NCBI GenBank assembly: GCA_046735355.1
Contig: JBKPTC010000146.1
Span: 1 to 31,771, forward strand
DNA: 31,771 nt
Direction: 5' to 3'
DNA from: DATAEU01 sp046735355
GTDB lineage: Bacteria; Actinomycetota; UBA4738; HRBIN12
Made by a program: the position numbers and the translations under genes. The notes under the pieces are model-generated. The model had not been told where the DNA came from and made no database searches. It worked only from the letters and a program-made list of their open reading frames with translations. Shown here in pieces: positions 1 through 8,268 of this stretch. Each line of letters opens with the position of its first letter. The first letter of the stretch is position 1.

Positions 1-608
1 TGCGGGCGGCGCTCGACGCGTTCGAGGCGGCCCGCCGCGCGAACGGCGCCGGCGACAACCGGCATCACATCGGGCACATCCAGATCGTGCATCCGGACGA
101 CGTCCCGCGGTTCGGCGCGCTCGGCGTCACGGCCAACGCGCAGCCGCTGTGGGCGGCGATGGAGCCGCAGATGGCCGAGCTCACGATCCCGTTCATCGGG
201 CGGGAACGCGCGGCGTGGCAGTATCCGTTCCGGTCGCTCCTTGCGGCCGGGGCGCCGATGGCGTTCGGGAGCGACTGGCCGGTTTCGAGCCCGAACCCGC
301 TGTGGGAGATCCACGTCGCCGTGAACCGCGAGGAGCCGGCCGGCTATCCGTACGCGGACGGCCACGAGGGACCGTTCCTGCCGCACGAGCGGCTCGATCT
401 CGCCGACGCGTTCGCGGCCGCGACGATCGGCAGCGCCACGGTGAACCACGCCGAGCGCGAGACCGGCTCGATCGAGGTCGGCAAGCTCGCGGACCTCGTC
501 GTCCTGGACCGCGACCCGTTCGAGCACCCGCCTGGGGAGATCGCCGACACGCGCGTCGACCTCACGTTGGTGGAGGGGCAGACGGTCTTCGAGCGCGCCG
601 GCGCGTAG
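1..608 (+). CDS. YtcJ-type amidohydrolase (amidohydrolase family 3), 3' part only
   Basis: The reading frame enters from outside the window (frame begins at base 3) and stops with TAG at 606-608, so only the last roughly 200 residues are visible. The segment HHIGHIQIVHPDD, followed later by AFGSDWPVSSPNPLW and then SIEVGKLADLVVLDRDPF, matches the C-terminal half of metal-dependent amidohydrolases of the YtcJ group: a metal-ligand histidine strand, the Asp of the GSDWP motif, and the beta-sandwich signature GK-LADLVVLD. Such enzymes hydrolyse amide or related bonds in the cytoplasm, but the substrate cannot be read from sequence. It converges on the minus-strand gene ending at 636, 27 bp away. 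Family call is firm; substrate unknown. Confidence 0.88.
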   Translation, partial: RAALDAFEAARRANGAGDNRHHIGHIQIVHPDDVPRFGALGVTANAQPLWAAMEPQMAELTIPFIGRERAAWQYPFRSLLAAGAPMAFGSDWPVSSPNPLWEIHVAVNREEPAGYPYADGHEGPFLPHERLDLADAFAAATIGSATVNHAERETGSIEVGKLADLVVLDRDPFEHPPGEIADTRVDLTLVEGQTVFERAGA

Positions 609-614
609 GTTGTG

Positions 615-635
615 GCGGGCGCGCTCGAGGCCCGC
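615..635. terminator. short hairpin between convergent genes, possible bidirectional terminator
   Basis: A 6-bp perfect stem, GCGGGC at 615-620 and GCCCGC at 630-635, with a 9-base loop fills the 27-bp gap between two converging stop codons. There is no T-run on either side, so it is at best a weak or factor-assisted terminator. Given the GC content, chance is a real alternative. Confidence 0.3.
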
Positions 636-1793
636 TCAGACGCACGCCTGCAGCGTCTCGACCAGTGGCACCGTCGCCTTCGGCGTCTCGCGCCATCCGG
701 CCGCCCACGTGTCCCGCCGGACGGTCGTCACCGCGGTGAGCGCGTCGTTGCCCGCCGCCTTGATCCCGACGACGTGCGCCGCCGATCCGTCCGCCGACGC
801 CTGCACGCCGAGGGCGATCGACGACGAGCGCTCGCCGTGCACGACGGCGCCGACCGCGACCGCGCGGTCGGCCGACAGCGGGACGACCGCGTCGAACGAG
901 CCGTCCTTCGGCGCGTCGGCGACCGTCCCCATCGACGTGCCGTCGCCGCGCAGGACGCCGTCCCCCGCGACCCACACGGTCGAGCCGGTGACCGCGACGT
1001 CGTTGAGCGGCCCCGTCCGCTTCGGCAGCTCGAGCCGCTCCCACGACGTGCCGTCGTAGTGCATGAGCAGGCCACCCTGGTGGTGGTAGCCGGCCGCCCA
1101 CAGGTCGTTCGGCGACCCGGAGATCGCCTGCAGACCGCTCCGCCCGCCGCCCGCCTGGATCGTGACCTCCGTCCACGTCGAGCCGTCCCAGTGCACCGCC
1201 GTCGCGCGCTCCTCGGTCACCGCCGGATCGCCGCTCGAGCCGACCGCCCAGACGTCGGCGTCGGCGAGCGCCAGCACGTCGGTGAGCTCACCGTCCGCGA
1301 GCGCGGTCGTCGTGTCCCACGCCGTGCCGTCGAAGTGCGCCGCCAGCCCGTCGCGCCCGAAGCCCTCGGTCGACCAACCGACCGCCCACACGTTCGAGCC
1401 GTCCGTGCCGTTCACGCCGAGCATCGCTGCGTTGCCGAAGGCCGACACGTCCGCGGACGGCGCCCAGCTCGCGCCGTCCCACGACGCCAGCACGGGCGTC
1501 GTCGAGGTGTCCTGGTCGCCGAGCGATCCGACCGCCCATCCGCGGCCCGGCCCGTCGAACCAGACGTCCTCGAACCCGCCCGTCACGTCGCGGATAGCGG
1601 CCCGGTCGAGCGGCTGCGCCTCGGTCCGGCACGCGGGCGACGGCGACGGCCCGGGTGACGGCCCGTGCGACGGCTCGGCATCCGTCGTCGATGCGCCGGG
1701 AGACACGAGCGCATTGAGCGCGAAGCCCACGAGCGCCGTGAGGACGGCGGCGACCACCCCGTTGCGCAGCGCGCGCAGATGCATCGACTCCAT
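636..1793 (-). CDS. membrane-anchored or secreted WAVG-repeat protein, beta-propeller-like
   Basis: A protein of 385 residues starting at ATG 1793 (a second ATG at 1784 would remove three residues). Residues about 13-31 form one hydrophobic segment after a short basic start, consistent with a signal peptide or anchor. A Pro/Ser/Gly-rich linker follows (about 41-53). The rest is built of repeats of two alternating blocks: a W-D-G-x-x-W type strand (about 104-110, 154-159, 202-207, 247-251) and [VLG]-W-[AV]-[AV]-G (85-89, 135-139, 181-185, 231-235, 273-277, 362-366). This spacing suggests a 6- or 7-bladed propeller or a kelch-like fold outside the membrane. Cysteines 55 and 384 could close the ring. 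No catalytic motif is seen. No Shine-Dalgarno precedes the start; a TACCGT hexamer lies 10 bases upstream. Function unknown. Confidence 0.8.
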   Translation of the reverse strand: MESMHLRALRNGVVAAVLTALVGFALNALVSPGASTTDAEPSHGPSPGPSPSPACRTEAQPLDRAAIRDVTGGFEDVWFDGPGRGWAVGSLGDQDTSTTPVLASWDGASWAPSADVSAFGNAAMLGVNGTDGSNVWAVGWSTEGFGRDGLAAHFDGTAWDTTTALADGELTDVLALADADVWAVGSSGDPAVTEERATAVHWDGSTWTEVTIQAGGGRSGLQAISGSPNDLWAAGYHHQGGLLMHYDGTSWERLELPKRTGPLNDVAVTGSTVWVAGDGVLRGDGTSMGTVADAPKDGSFDAVVPLSADRAVAVGAVVHGERSSSIALGVQASADGSAAHVVGIKAAGNDALTAVTTVRRDTWAAGWRETPKATVPLVETLQACV

Positions 1794-1880
1794 GTGGATG
1801 CAGACGGTATCCGGCCGTCGGCGGTTTCGCCCGCATGGCGCTGCGTCTCCGGGTACGCGTCCGGTACGCTCCGGCCCGCC
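1794..1880. promoter_or_regulatory. divergent promoter region
   Basis: This 87-bp gap separates two head-to-head genes. TACCGT (minus strand, 1809-1804) sits 10 bases before ATG 1793, and TACGCT (plus strand, 1865-1870) sits 10 bases before GTG 1881. Both resemble -10 elements of the TAnnnT type. Neither gene has a good Shine-Dalgarno, so both transcripts may be leaderless or have very short leaders. The -35 elements are not clear. Inference from sequence only. Confidence 0.4.
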
Positions 1881-3509
1881 GTGAGCGGGTCGAAGCGCGA
1901 CGTCGTCATCGTCGGAGGCGGGCACAACGGGCTGGCGTGCGCCGCCTATCTCGGGCGGGCCGGGCTCGACGTCCTGGTGCTCGAGCGACGCGACGTGCTC
2001 GGCGGGGCGGCGGCGACCGAAGAGCCGTGGCCCGGCTATCGGATCTCGAGCGCCTCCTACGTCGTGTCGCTCATGCCCTCGCGGATCGTGGACGAGCTCC
2101 AGCTGAAGCGGTTCGGCTACGACGTGTCCATCATCGCGCCCGACTACTTCGTGCCGTTCCCCGACGGAACGTCGCTCACGCTGTGGGGCGACACGCCGCG
2201 CGACGCGGCGAACGTCGCGCGGTTCTCCAAGCGGGACGCGGACGCGTACGTCGAGTTCGACCGCTACTTCGACCGCGTCGCGAGGCTGCTCAAGGACCTC
2301 CTTTTCGTCGTTCCGCCGAACGTGACGCTTCGCGACGGGCCGTCCTGGCTCGCCCTCGGCGCGCGGATGCGCGGATGGACGGGCCGTGACGTCCACGAGG
2401 CGATCCGGCTGTTCACGATGAGCGCCGCCGACTTCCTCGACGAGTGGTTCGAGGACGACCGCGTGAAGGGCGCGATGGCGACGCAGGCGATCATCGGAGC
2501 GTGGTGCGGACCCATGACCCCGGGATCGGCGTACGTGCTGATGCATCACTGGATCGGCGAGATCGACGGCCACGCGGGCGCGTGGGGATGGGTGAAGGGC
2601 GGGATGGGCGGCGTGTCGGCCGCGATGGCGGAGTCGGCGCGCTCGTACGGCGCCGAGATCCGAACCGGCGTCGACGTCCGGCGGATCGCCACGAACGGTG
2701 AGGGTCGAGCGACCGGCGTCGAGCTCGCCGACGGCTCGACGATCCGTGCGACGCGAGTCGTCTCGGACGCGCATCCCATCACGACGTACCTCGACCTCGT
2801 CGGCGCCGAGCGGCTCTCCGACGACGTCGTCCGCGACGTCCGCCGCTTCCGGACGCGCAGCGGCTCCGTGAAGCTCAACGTGGCGATCTCGCGGCTGCCG
2901 GCGTTCCCGTCGTGGGATCAGGACGGCGACGTGCACCGCGGCCTGACGGCCGTGTCGCCGTCGATCGAGTACCTCGAGCGCGCGTGGGACGACGCGAAGT
3001 ACGGCCGGATGTCGCAGGAGCCGTACATCGAGGTCGTGTTTCCGACGGCACACGAGCCGGACGGCGCGCTCGCACCGCAGGGCAAGCACGTGATGCTCGG
3101 GTTCAGCCAGTACGGGCCGTTCGAGCTCCGCGAGGGCTCGTGGGACGAGGGCGGGCGCGAGGAGTACGCGCGCCGGGCGCTCGCCGCGCTCGGCCGGTAC
3201 GCGCCGGGGCTGGAGGACTCCGTCGAGCACGTGGAGGTGCTCGCGCCGCGCGACATCGAGGAGCGGTTCGGGCTCCTCGGGGGCAACATCATGCAGGGCG
3301 AGCTGACGCCGGATCAGCTGTTCAGCTTCCGCCCGATCCCGTTCCACGCCGACTACCGAACGCCCGTCCCGGGTCTGTACCTCTGCGGATCGGGCACGCA
3401 TCCGGGCGGCGGCGTGATGGGGGTGCCGGGTCGGAACGCGGCGACCGTGGTCGCGCGCGACCATCGGCGCGGCGAGCTCGTCGGCCGGCTCCGGCGGAGG
3501 TCGCGCTGA
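1881..3509 (+). CDS. phytoene-dehydrogenase-like FAD/NAD(P) oxidoreductase
   Basis: 542 residues from GTG 1881. The N-terminus VVIVGGGHNGLACAAYL (about residues 8-24) is a dinucleotide-binding fold followed by the acidic strand end VLVLERRDVLGG. The C-terminus has the second FAD-contact motif, GLYLCGSGTHPGGGVMGVPG. GGGHNGL and the end signature are typical of the CrtI-related group that includes PYROXD2-like proteins, rather than true carotenoid desaturases. Expected role: FAD-dependent dehydrogenation or isomerisation of a hydrophobic or small substrate; the actual substrate is unknown. No carotenoid genes are nearby. The frame stays open upstream of 1881, but that stretch overlaps the divergent gene. 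The amidase begins one base after its stop, so the two are probably co-transcribed. Confidence 0.85.
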   Translation: MSGSKRDVVIVGGGHNGLACAAYLGRAGLDVLVLERRDVLGGAAATEEPWPGYRISSASYVVSLMPSRIVDELQLKRFGYDVSIIAPDYFVPFPDGTSLTLWGDTPRDAANVARFSKRDADAYVEFDRYFDRVARLLKDLLFVVPPNVTLRDGPSWLALGARMRGWTGRDVHEAIRLFTMSAADFLDEWFEDDRVKGAMATQAIIGAWCGPMTPGSAYVLMHHWIGEIDGHAGAWGWVKGGMGGVSAAMAESARSYGAEIRTGVDVRRIATNGEGRATGVELADGSTIRATRVVSDAHPITTYLDLVGAERLSDDVVRDVRRFRTRSGSVKLNVAISRLPAFPSWDQDGDVHRGLTAVSPSIEYLERAWDDAKYGRMSQEPYIEVVFPTAHEPDGALAPQGKHVMLGFSQYGPFELREGSWDEGGREEYARRALAALGRYAPGLEDSVEHVEVLAPRDIEERFGLLGGNIMQGELTPDQLFSFRPIPFHADYRTPVPGLYLCGSGTHPGGGVMGVPGRNAATVVARDHRRGELVGRLRRRSR

Positions 3510-3510
3510 G

Positions 3511-4902
3511 ATGCTGACCGAGCTGGTCTCGCGGGTCCGCGACGGCGCCGTCGGCGCCGGCGAGCTCGTCGAGCTCGCGTACCACCGCATCGACGCGCTG
3601 GACGGCGAGCTGCACGCCGTCGTCGCGCTCCGCGACAGGGACGAGGCGCTCGCCGAGGCGCGCGCGATGCAGGCACGCGCGACGGAGCAGCTGCCGCTGC
3701 TCGGGCTGCCGTTGCTCGTCAAGGACAACCACGACGTCGCCGGCATGCGAACGACGTTCGCGTCGGTGCTGTTCGAGGACGCGGCGCCCGCCGAACGCGA
3801 CTCGCTCGTCGTCGAGCGGCTGCGAGCCGCGGGGGCGATCGTGATCGGCAAGTCGAACCTTCCGGAGTTCGCGTTCTCCGGGTTCACCGACAGCGATCTG
3901 TTCGTGTCGGCGCGCAACCCGTGGGGCACCGAGTGGTCGCCCGGCGGCTCGAGCGGTGGCTCCGGCGCCGCGCTCGCGGCCGGGATGGTTCCGCTCGCGA
4001 CGGCGACCGACGGCGGCGGTTCGATCCGGATCCCGGCCGCGTTCTGCGGCCTCGTCGGGCTCAAGCCGACGAACGGCCTCGTCGCGCGCCGGCCGGTTCC
4101 GTCGTGGATGGACCTGTCGACGGACGGCCCGCTCGCCTCGACGGTCGACGACGTCTCGCTCCTCCTCGAGGTCACGCGGGGCCGTGCCGGGGGCGACATC
4201 GGGGCGATCCCGTCGTGGACGCCCCGCGGCGGGATGCCGTCGCGCGTGATCGCCGCACCGCGGACGTGGGACTTCGGTCCGCTGCCGCCCGGCGTCGACG
4301 AGCGCTACCGCGCGTCGCTCGCGAGCATCGAGTCCTCGATCGGCCTGCCGGTCGAGGAGATCGAGCCGGCGGCCGTCCTCGGCGGCGTCGGCGGCGTCGA
4401 CGATCCCGGCGAGGATTGGTTCGTCCTCGTCTCGGTCGAGGAGCTCGGATGGATCGGCCGCGAGCGCGTGGTCGAGCACCTCGACCGGGTGTCGCCGCCG
4501 TTCCGGTTCGCGATGGAGTTCGCGCTGGACGTGTCGCTCGACCGGTACGTGCGCGCGCGCCGGAACCGGTTCGCGTACGCCGCGCGGTTCGACGAGCTCC
4601 TCGGTGAGGACGCGGTGTTCGTGTGTCCGGCCCTCGGATACGAGGGGTGGCGGCCGGACGGGACGCTGCCCGGCGGCGACGGGCCGGCCGAGGCGGACGC
4701 TTACAACGTCAGCGAGGCGAACCTCACGGGCCATCCCGCGATCTCCCTGCCCTTCGGCCAGTGTTCCAACGGGATCCCGTTCGGGCTGCAGGTGACGGGT
4801 CCGCGCTGGCGCGACGACCTCGTCCTCGAGTTCGCGCAGGCATGGGAGCGCGCGAACCCGTGGGAGCCGGTCGCGCCCGGCTACGAACCGTTCGGCACGT
4901 AG
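3511..4902 (+). CDS. amidase (amidase signature family)
   Basis: 463 residues from ATG 3511, one base after the preceding stop, with GGAGG about ten bases upstream. The Ser-cisSer-Lys triad of the amidase signature family is intact: Lys71 in LLVKDNHDVAG, cis-Ser147 in GGSSGGSG, and the nucleophile Ser171 in ATDGGGSIRIP. AFCGLVGLKPT completes the signature. The length is normal for bacterial amidases, somewhat short of GatA. The enzyme hydrolyses a carboxamide to acid and ammonia in the cytoplasm. It is not GatA by context, since no gatB or gatC is nearby. Coupling to the upstream flavoprotein suggests a shared catabolic or modifying step, for example oxidation and then hydrolysis of an amide, but that is inference. 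Confidence 0.9.
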   Translation: MLTELVSRVRDGAVGAGELVELAYHRIDALDGELHAVVALRDRDEALAEARAMQARATEQLPLLGLPLLVKDNHDVAGMRTTFASVLFEDAAPAERDSLVVERLRAAGAIVIGKSNLPEFAFSGFTDSDLFVSARNPWGTEWSPGGSSGGSGAALAAGMVPLATATDGGGSIRIPAAFCGLVGLKPTNGLVARRPVPSWMDLSTDGPLASTVDDVSLLLEVTRGRAGGDIGAIPSWTPRGGMPSRVIAAPRTWDFGPLPPGVDERYRASLASIESSIGLPVEEIEPAAVLGGVGGVDDPGEDWFVLVSVEELGWIGRERVVEHLDRVSPPFRFAMEFALDVSLDRYVRARRNRFAYAARFDELLGEDAVFVCPALGYEGWRPDGTLPGGDGPAEADAYNVSEANLTGHPAISLPFGQCSNGIPFGLQVTGPRWRDDLVLEFAQAWERANPWEPVAPGYEPFGT

Positions 4903-4933
4903 CTGCGCGGGCGGGGGCTCGACCGCTCGCCGC

Positions 4934-5791
4934 TCAGGTCCGGAGGTCGCGGCGCTCGAACGTCACGAGCGTGACCGCGAGCGCAAGGAGCGAGAGCGCG
5001 AGGAGCACGATCGGGTCCATCGGGGTGAACCCGTTCCGCAGCGGATCGTGCCCCATGTAGTAGTAGAACGGCGAGAGGTACCGGTACGGCTCGAGCCACG
5101 ACACGCTCTGGGAGAACGTGTTCAACAGGAACGTCGCGAGGGCGGCGCCGCTCGAGACGCCGATCGCCAGGCCGCGGCTGCCGGTCGCCGCGCCGACCGC
5201 GAGCGCGATCGATCCGAACGAGAGCCCCAGCAGGTACAGGTTGAGGAACGCCGCCGTCAGGTTCGCGAACGCGACGTGCAGGTCGAACGCCGGACCGACG
5301 ATCGCCGTCACGAGCCAGGCCGTCGCGGCGATCAGCAGCGTTCCCACCGCCATCGCGACGTACGTGTCGAGGACGACCGTCCGGCGGCGCACCGGCGCGG
5401 TCAGCAGCAGGTCGAGCGTGCCGCGCTCCTCCTCGCCGGCGATCGCGCGCGAGCCGGCGCCGATCGCGTACACGAGGAGCAGGACCGGTCCCATGAAGGT
5501 GAAGATCTCGGCGCGCAGGTAGCCGACGGGGCTCGCGATGTCGGCGCCCCCGAGCATGTCGCGGACGGCCCGAGGCAGGTTCTTCATGTACTCGTCGAAC
5601 TGCTGCGCGTTGGCCGTGATGCTCGGATAGAACGCGATGTACATCAGGACGACGAGCCCGAACGCGACGCACCACCAGAACAGCGCGCGCCGCTGATCGC
5701 GGAGCGTCTTGCTCCACACGCGGCGGAGCCACGGATCGTGCGAGACGACGTGTCCGGTGGCGCGCATCGAGCCCCCGGCGGTCGTCGCCAT
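4934..5791 (-). CDS. ABC-2 type transporter permease
   Basis: 285 residues from ATG 5791. A short cytoplasmic start (WSKTLRDQRRALFWW) leads into about six hydrophobic segments with the ABC-2 pattern: a first membrane helix, a long outer loop (FYPSITANAQQFDEY), then GEEERGTLDLLLTAPVRRR, the conserved cytoplasmic coupling motif of ABC-2 permeases that precedes the second group of helices. Its start overlaps the ATPase stop in TGATG, so the two are translationally coupled. The pair should form a homodimeric two-gene exporter. The substrate is not readable; relatives export drugs, antibiotics or lipids. It converges on the amidase with 31 bp between stops. Confidence 0.9.
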   Translation of the reverse strand: MATTAGGSMRATGHVVSHDPWLRRVWSKTLRDQRRALFWWCVAFGLVVLMYIAFYPSITANAQQFDEYMKNLPRAVRDMLGGADIASPVGYLRAEIFTFMGPVLLLVYAIGAGSRAIAGEEERGTLDLLLTAPVRRRTVVLDTYVAMAVGTLLIAATAWLVTAIVGPAFDLHVAFANLTAAFLNLYLLGLSFGSIALAVGAATGSRGLAIGVSSGAALATFLLNTFSQSVSWLEPYRYLSPFYYYMGHDPLRNGFTPMDPIVLLALSLLALAVTLVTFERRDLRT

Positions 5792-6735
5792 CACGCGTCC
5801 TCCGACCGGTCGTCCGAGCGGCCGTAGAACGCGAGGAAGACGTCCTCCAGGCTCGGCTCGTGGCTCTGGATGTCGACCACGTCGAAGCGCGCCGCCGTCT
5901 TGATCACGGGGTCGACCGAGCCGGTCACGCGCATGCGAAGGACGTCGCCGTTCGGCTCCACGTCCTGCACGCCCGGGAGGTTCGAGAACGCGCCGGCCGC
6001 CGCCGAGGCGACGCCCGTCGCGGCCGATCCGCCGTTCGCGAGGTGGAGCTCGATCGTTCGCACGCTCCGGCCCTTGAGGTCGCCGATGTCCTCGATCGCG
6101 ACCAGCCGGCCGTCGCGGATGATCGCGGCTCGGTCGCAGAGGCGTTCGACCTCGGGCATGACGTGCGAGGACAGGAAGACGGCCCGGCCCTCGGCTCGCG
6201 CCTCGGTAACCATCTCGTAGAACGTCTGCTGGACGAGCGGGTCCAGGCCCTGCGTCGGCTCGTCGAGCACGAGGAGCTCGGGCCGGTGCATGAACGCCTG
6301 CACCAGGCCGACCTTCTGCCGGTTGCCGTGCGAGAGCGATCGGATCGGAACGGACGTGTCGAGATCGAGCCGATCGGTGAGGCGGGCTGCGAACGAGTCG
6401 TCGACGCCGCCGCGGAGCGCCGCGAAGTAGCCGAGGTACTCGGCCGCGGTCATGCGTTCGTACAGGGCGAGCTCGCCGGGCAGGTAGCCGATCCGGTGGT
6501 GGATCCCGACCGAGTCGCGCCGGCTGTCGAGGCCGAGGACCTCGATCCGCCCGCTCGTCGGCGCGATGAGATCGAGCATCGTGCGGATCGTCGTCGTCTT
6601 GCCGGCGCCGTTCGGACCGAGGTAGCCGAAGACCTCGCCCGGCTCGACGTCGAAGGTGAGCTCGACGACGCCGCGCGTGCTCCGGCCGTAGGTCTTTGTC
6701 AGCTCGCGCGCGGACACGACGGCGCCGGGTGCCAT
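5791..6735 (-). CDS. ABC transporter ATP-binding protein (CcmA/DrrA-like)
   Basis: 314 residues from ATG 6735. Walker A GPNGAGKTT at 40-48, signature LSHGNRQ at about 134-140, Walker B LLVLDEP at 154-160, and the H-loop histidine in SSHVMPEVERLCD are all present. The signature is LSHGN rather than LSGGQ, as is common in ABC-2 drug-exporter ATPases. About 90 residues after the nucleotide-binding domain form the C-terminal regulatory extension usual in DrrA-like proteins. It energises the coupled permease encoded downstream. The start has no Shine-Dalgarno, but a TACGCT -10-like element ends 7 bases upstream, which suggests a leaderless transcript. Confidence 0.93.
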   Translation of the reverse strand: MAPGAVVSARELTKTYGRSTRGVVELTFDVEPGEVFGYLGPNGAGKTTTIRTMLDLIAPTSGRIEVLGLDSRRDSVGIHHRIGYLPGELALYERMTAAEYLGYFAALRGGVDDSFAARLTDRLDLDTSVPIRSLSHGNRQKVGLVQAFMHRPELLVLDEPTQGLDPLVQQTFYEMVTEARAEGRAVFLSSHVMPEVERLCDRAAIIRDGRLVAIEDIGDLKGRSVRTIELHLANGGSAATGVASAAAGAFSNLPGVQDVEPNGDVLRMRVTGSVDPVIKTAARFDVVDIQSHEPSLEDVFLAFYGRSDDRSEDA

Positions 6736-6742
6736 GACAGCA

Positions 6743-6748
6743 AGCGTA
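6743..6748 (-). promoter_or_regulatory. -10-like element TACGCT of the ABC exporter operon
   Basis: On the minus strand TACGCT lies seven bases before ATG 6735, which would put the transcription start at or within a base or two of the start codon. The hexamer and its preceding GG are the same as in the element before the gene at 1881. No convincing -35 is visible. Confidence 0.4.
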
Positions 6749-6816
6749 CCGTCGCGGCCTCGACCTCGGTGTCGGTCGGGAAGTGCGACCGGCCGGGCGC
6801 ACTCCGCACCGCGGCG

Positions 6817-8256
6817 CTACGGCCCGAGCCGGTAGCCGAGCCGGCGCGGCAGACGCGCGACGAACGACGTGACGGGGTCCGCCGCCGCGCCGGCGTCCTC
6901 GGTCGCGTCCTTGTGCAGGATCGCGCGGTTGACGACGCGGGCGCCGATCGACTTCCACGGTTCGCGTGGGAATCGCCTCGCGTCGTCCATGTCGACGATC
7001 GGCAGCCGGGTGACCTCGTCCTCGATGTCGAGCGCCAGACGCGCCAGGATCCTGCCGCCGAGATGCGACGGCCCGACGCCGTTGCCGGTGTATCCGAGCC
7101 CGAAGTGCGTCGATCCGCCCGGCAGCGTTCCGAAGAACGGCAGGTGGGTGCTCGACACGTCGATCGGGCCGCCCCACGCCGCCTCGAGCGGCACGTGCGC
7201 GAACGTCGGGAACATGCGTCGGAACTGTTCGGCGACGACGGCGACGAATCCGGCGTCGTACCGGAACCGCGGCCCGATCCGATGGCCGAAGCCCGGCTGC
7301 ATCCCGCCCGTTCCGAACGCGATGCGCCCGTCGGCGGTCGTCCGCAGATAGTTCACGGCCGAGCGCATGTTCCAAACGGCGACGCCGCCCGTCCAGCCGA
7401 TCTCCTCGAGCTCGTTCTCGGCCGGCGCGGAGACGACCATGTACGTTCCGCGGACCGAGAGCCGGCGCGAGAACGCCGGCAGTCCGGCGGCCCACGCGTT
7501 GAGCGCGATCACGCCGCGGCCTGCGGTCACCGTTCCGCGCGGCGTCTCGGCGGCGACGGGCGGCCCCGTGTTGAACCGTCGGACGGGCGTGTGCTCGAAG
7601 ATCCGGACGCCCCGCTCGAGCAGGACCCTGCGCAGGCCGCGCGCCAACCGAGCCGGCTGCACGGTCGCCGCGTCCGTCGTGAACATCGCGCGCCCGAACA
7701 ACGGCGAACGGACGCGGTCGTGCACCTCGTCGACGTCGAGCTCCACCAGCCGGTCGCCGTATCCGAGCTTCGCCGCGGTCTCGACCGTCGAGCGCCACCG
7801 GCCGTCCTGCGCCGGTGAGGTCGCCACGGCGATGTCGCCGGCGGACGTGAACCACGCGTCGATCGCGTGCTCGTCGCAGAACGCGCCGATCTCTCCGACC
7901 GACCGCTCGGCCTGCAGGCACAGCTCGACCGCGCGGTCCGGCCCGAACAGATCGACCGCCTCGTCGACGTAGCCCCAGAAGCTGTTGACGAACCCGCCGT
8001 TGCCGCCGCTCGGCCCGCCGCCGCAGATGTCCTGCTCGAGCAGGACGACGTCGAGGCCCGGCTCGAGCGCCGTCATCGCCCAGGCCGTCCACATGCCGGT
8101 GTAGCCGCCGCCGAGGATCACGACGTCGGCCCGGATATCGGTGGACAGCGGCGGCGCCGGAGGGTCGACGAACTCGACGTGGTCGAGCGCCTCCTCGAGC
8201 CACCAGCTGCGCGCCGCGGGCCGCGGCAGCTCGTCGCGACGACGTCTGGACCTCAT
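6817..8256 (-). CDS. FAD-dependent amine/amino-acid oxidoreductase (DAO family), paralogue A
   Basis: 479 residues from ATG 8256. A Trp-containing start (RSWWLEEALDH) precedes the FAD fold ADVVILGGGYTGMWTAW (GGGYTG about 49-54). Then come VLLEQD, GGGPSGGNGGFVNS and, near the end, HFGLGYTGNGVGPSHLGG, the C-terminal FAD contact. The family oxidises C-N bonds of amines or amino acids; the pattern is near gamma-glutamylputrescine oxidase (PuuB) and its relatives. In the flavin loop this copy has SGGN where its neighbour has SGRN. The next gene upstream, 12 bp away, is a paralogue that shares long blocks such as ARGLRRVLLERGVRIFEH. Likely one transcription unit. Substrate unknown. Confidence 0.88.
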   Translation of the reverse strand: MRSRRRRDELPRPAARSWWLEEALDHVEFVDPPAPPLSTDIRADVVILGGGYTGMWTAWAMTALEPGLDVVLLEQDICGGGPSGGNGGFVNSFWGYVDEAVDLFGPDRAVELCLQAERSVGEIGAFCDEHAIDAWFTSAGDIAVATSPAQDGRWRSTVETAAKLGYGDRLVELDVDEVHDRVRSPLFGRAMFTTDAATVQPARLARGLRRVLLERGVRIFEHTPVRRFNTGPPVAAETPRGTVTAGRGVIALNAWAAGLPAFSRRLSVRGTYMVVSAPAENELEEIGWTGGVAVWNMRSAVNYLRTTADGRIAFGTGGMQPGFGHRIGPRFRYDAGFVAVVAEQFRRMFPTFAHVPLEAAWGGPIDVSSTHLPFFGTLPGGSTHFGLGYTGNGVGPSHLGGRILARLALDIEDEVTRLPIVDMDDARRFPREPWKSIGARVVNRAILHKDATEDAGAAADPVTSFVARLPRRLGYRLGP

Positions 8257-8268
8257 CGGCCGCGCCGC

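Noticed and set aside
1794..4199. Minus-strand frame open without stops from the WAVG-repeat gene back to 4199 (about 800 extra codons)
   Set aside because: It is antisense to the flavoprotein and amidase, is composed of Arg/Ala/Pro-rich low-information sequence, and reflects the GC-rich codon structure that removes stops from other frames.
8030..8047. 18-bp perfect palindrome GTCCTGCTCGAGCAGGAC in oxidase A, present also in oxidase B
   Set aside because: It codes for VLLEQD of the flavin fold, where these codons give a palindrome by chance; its repetition is explained by paralogy.
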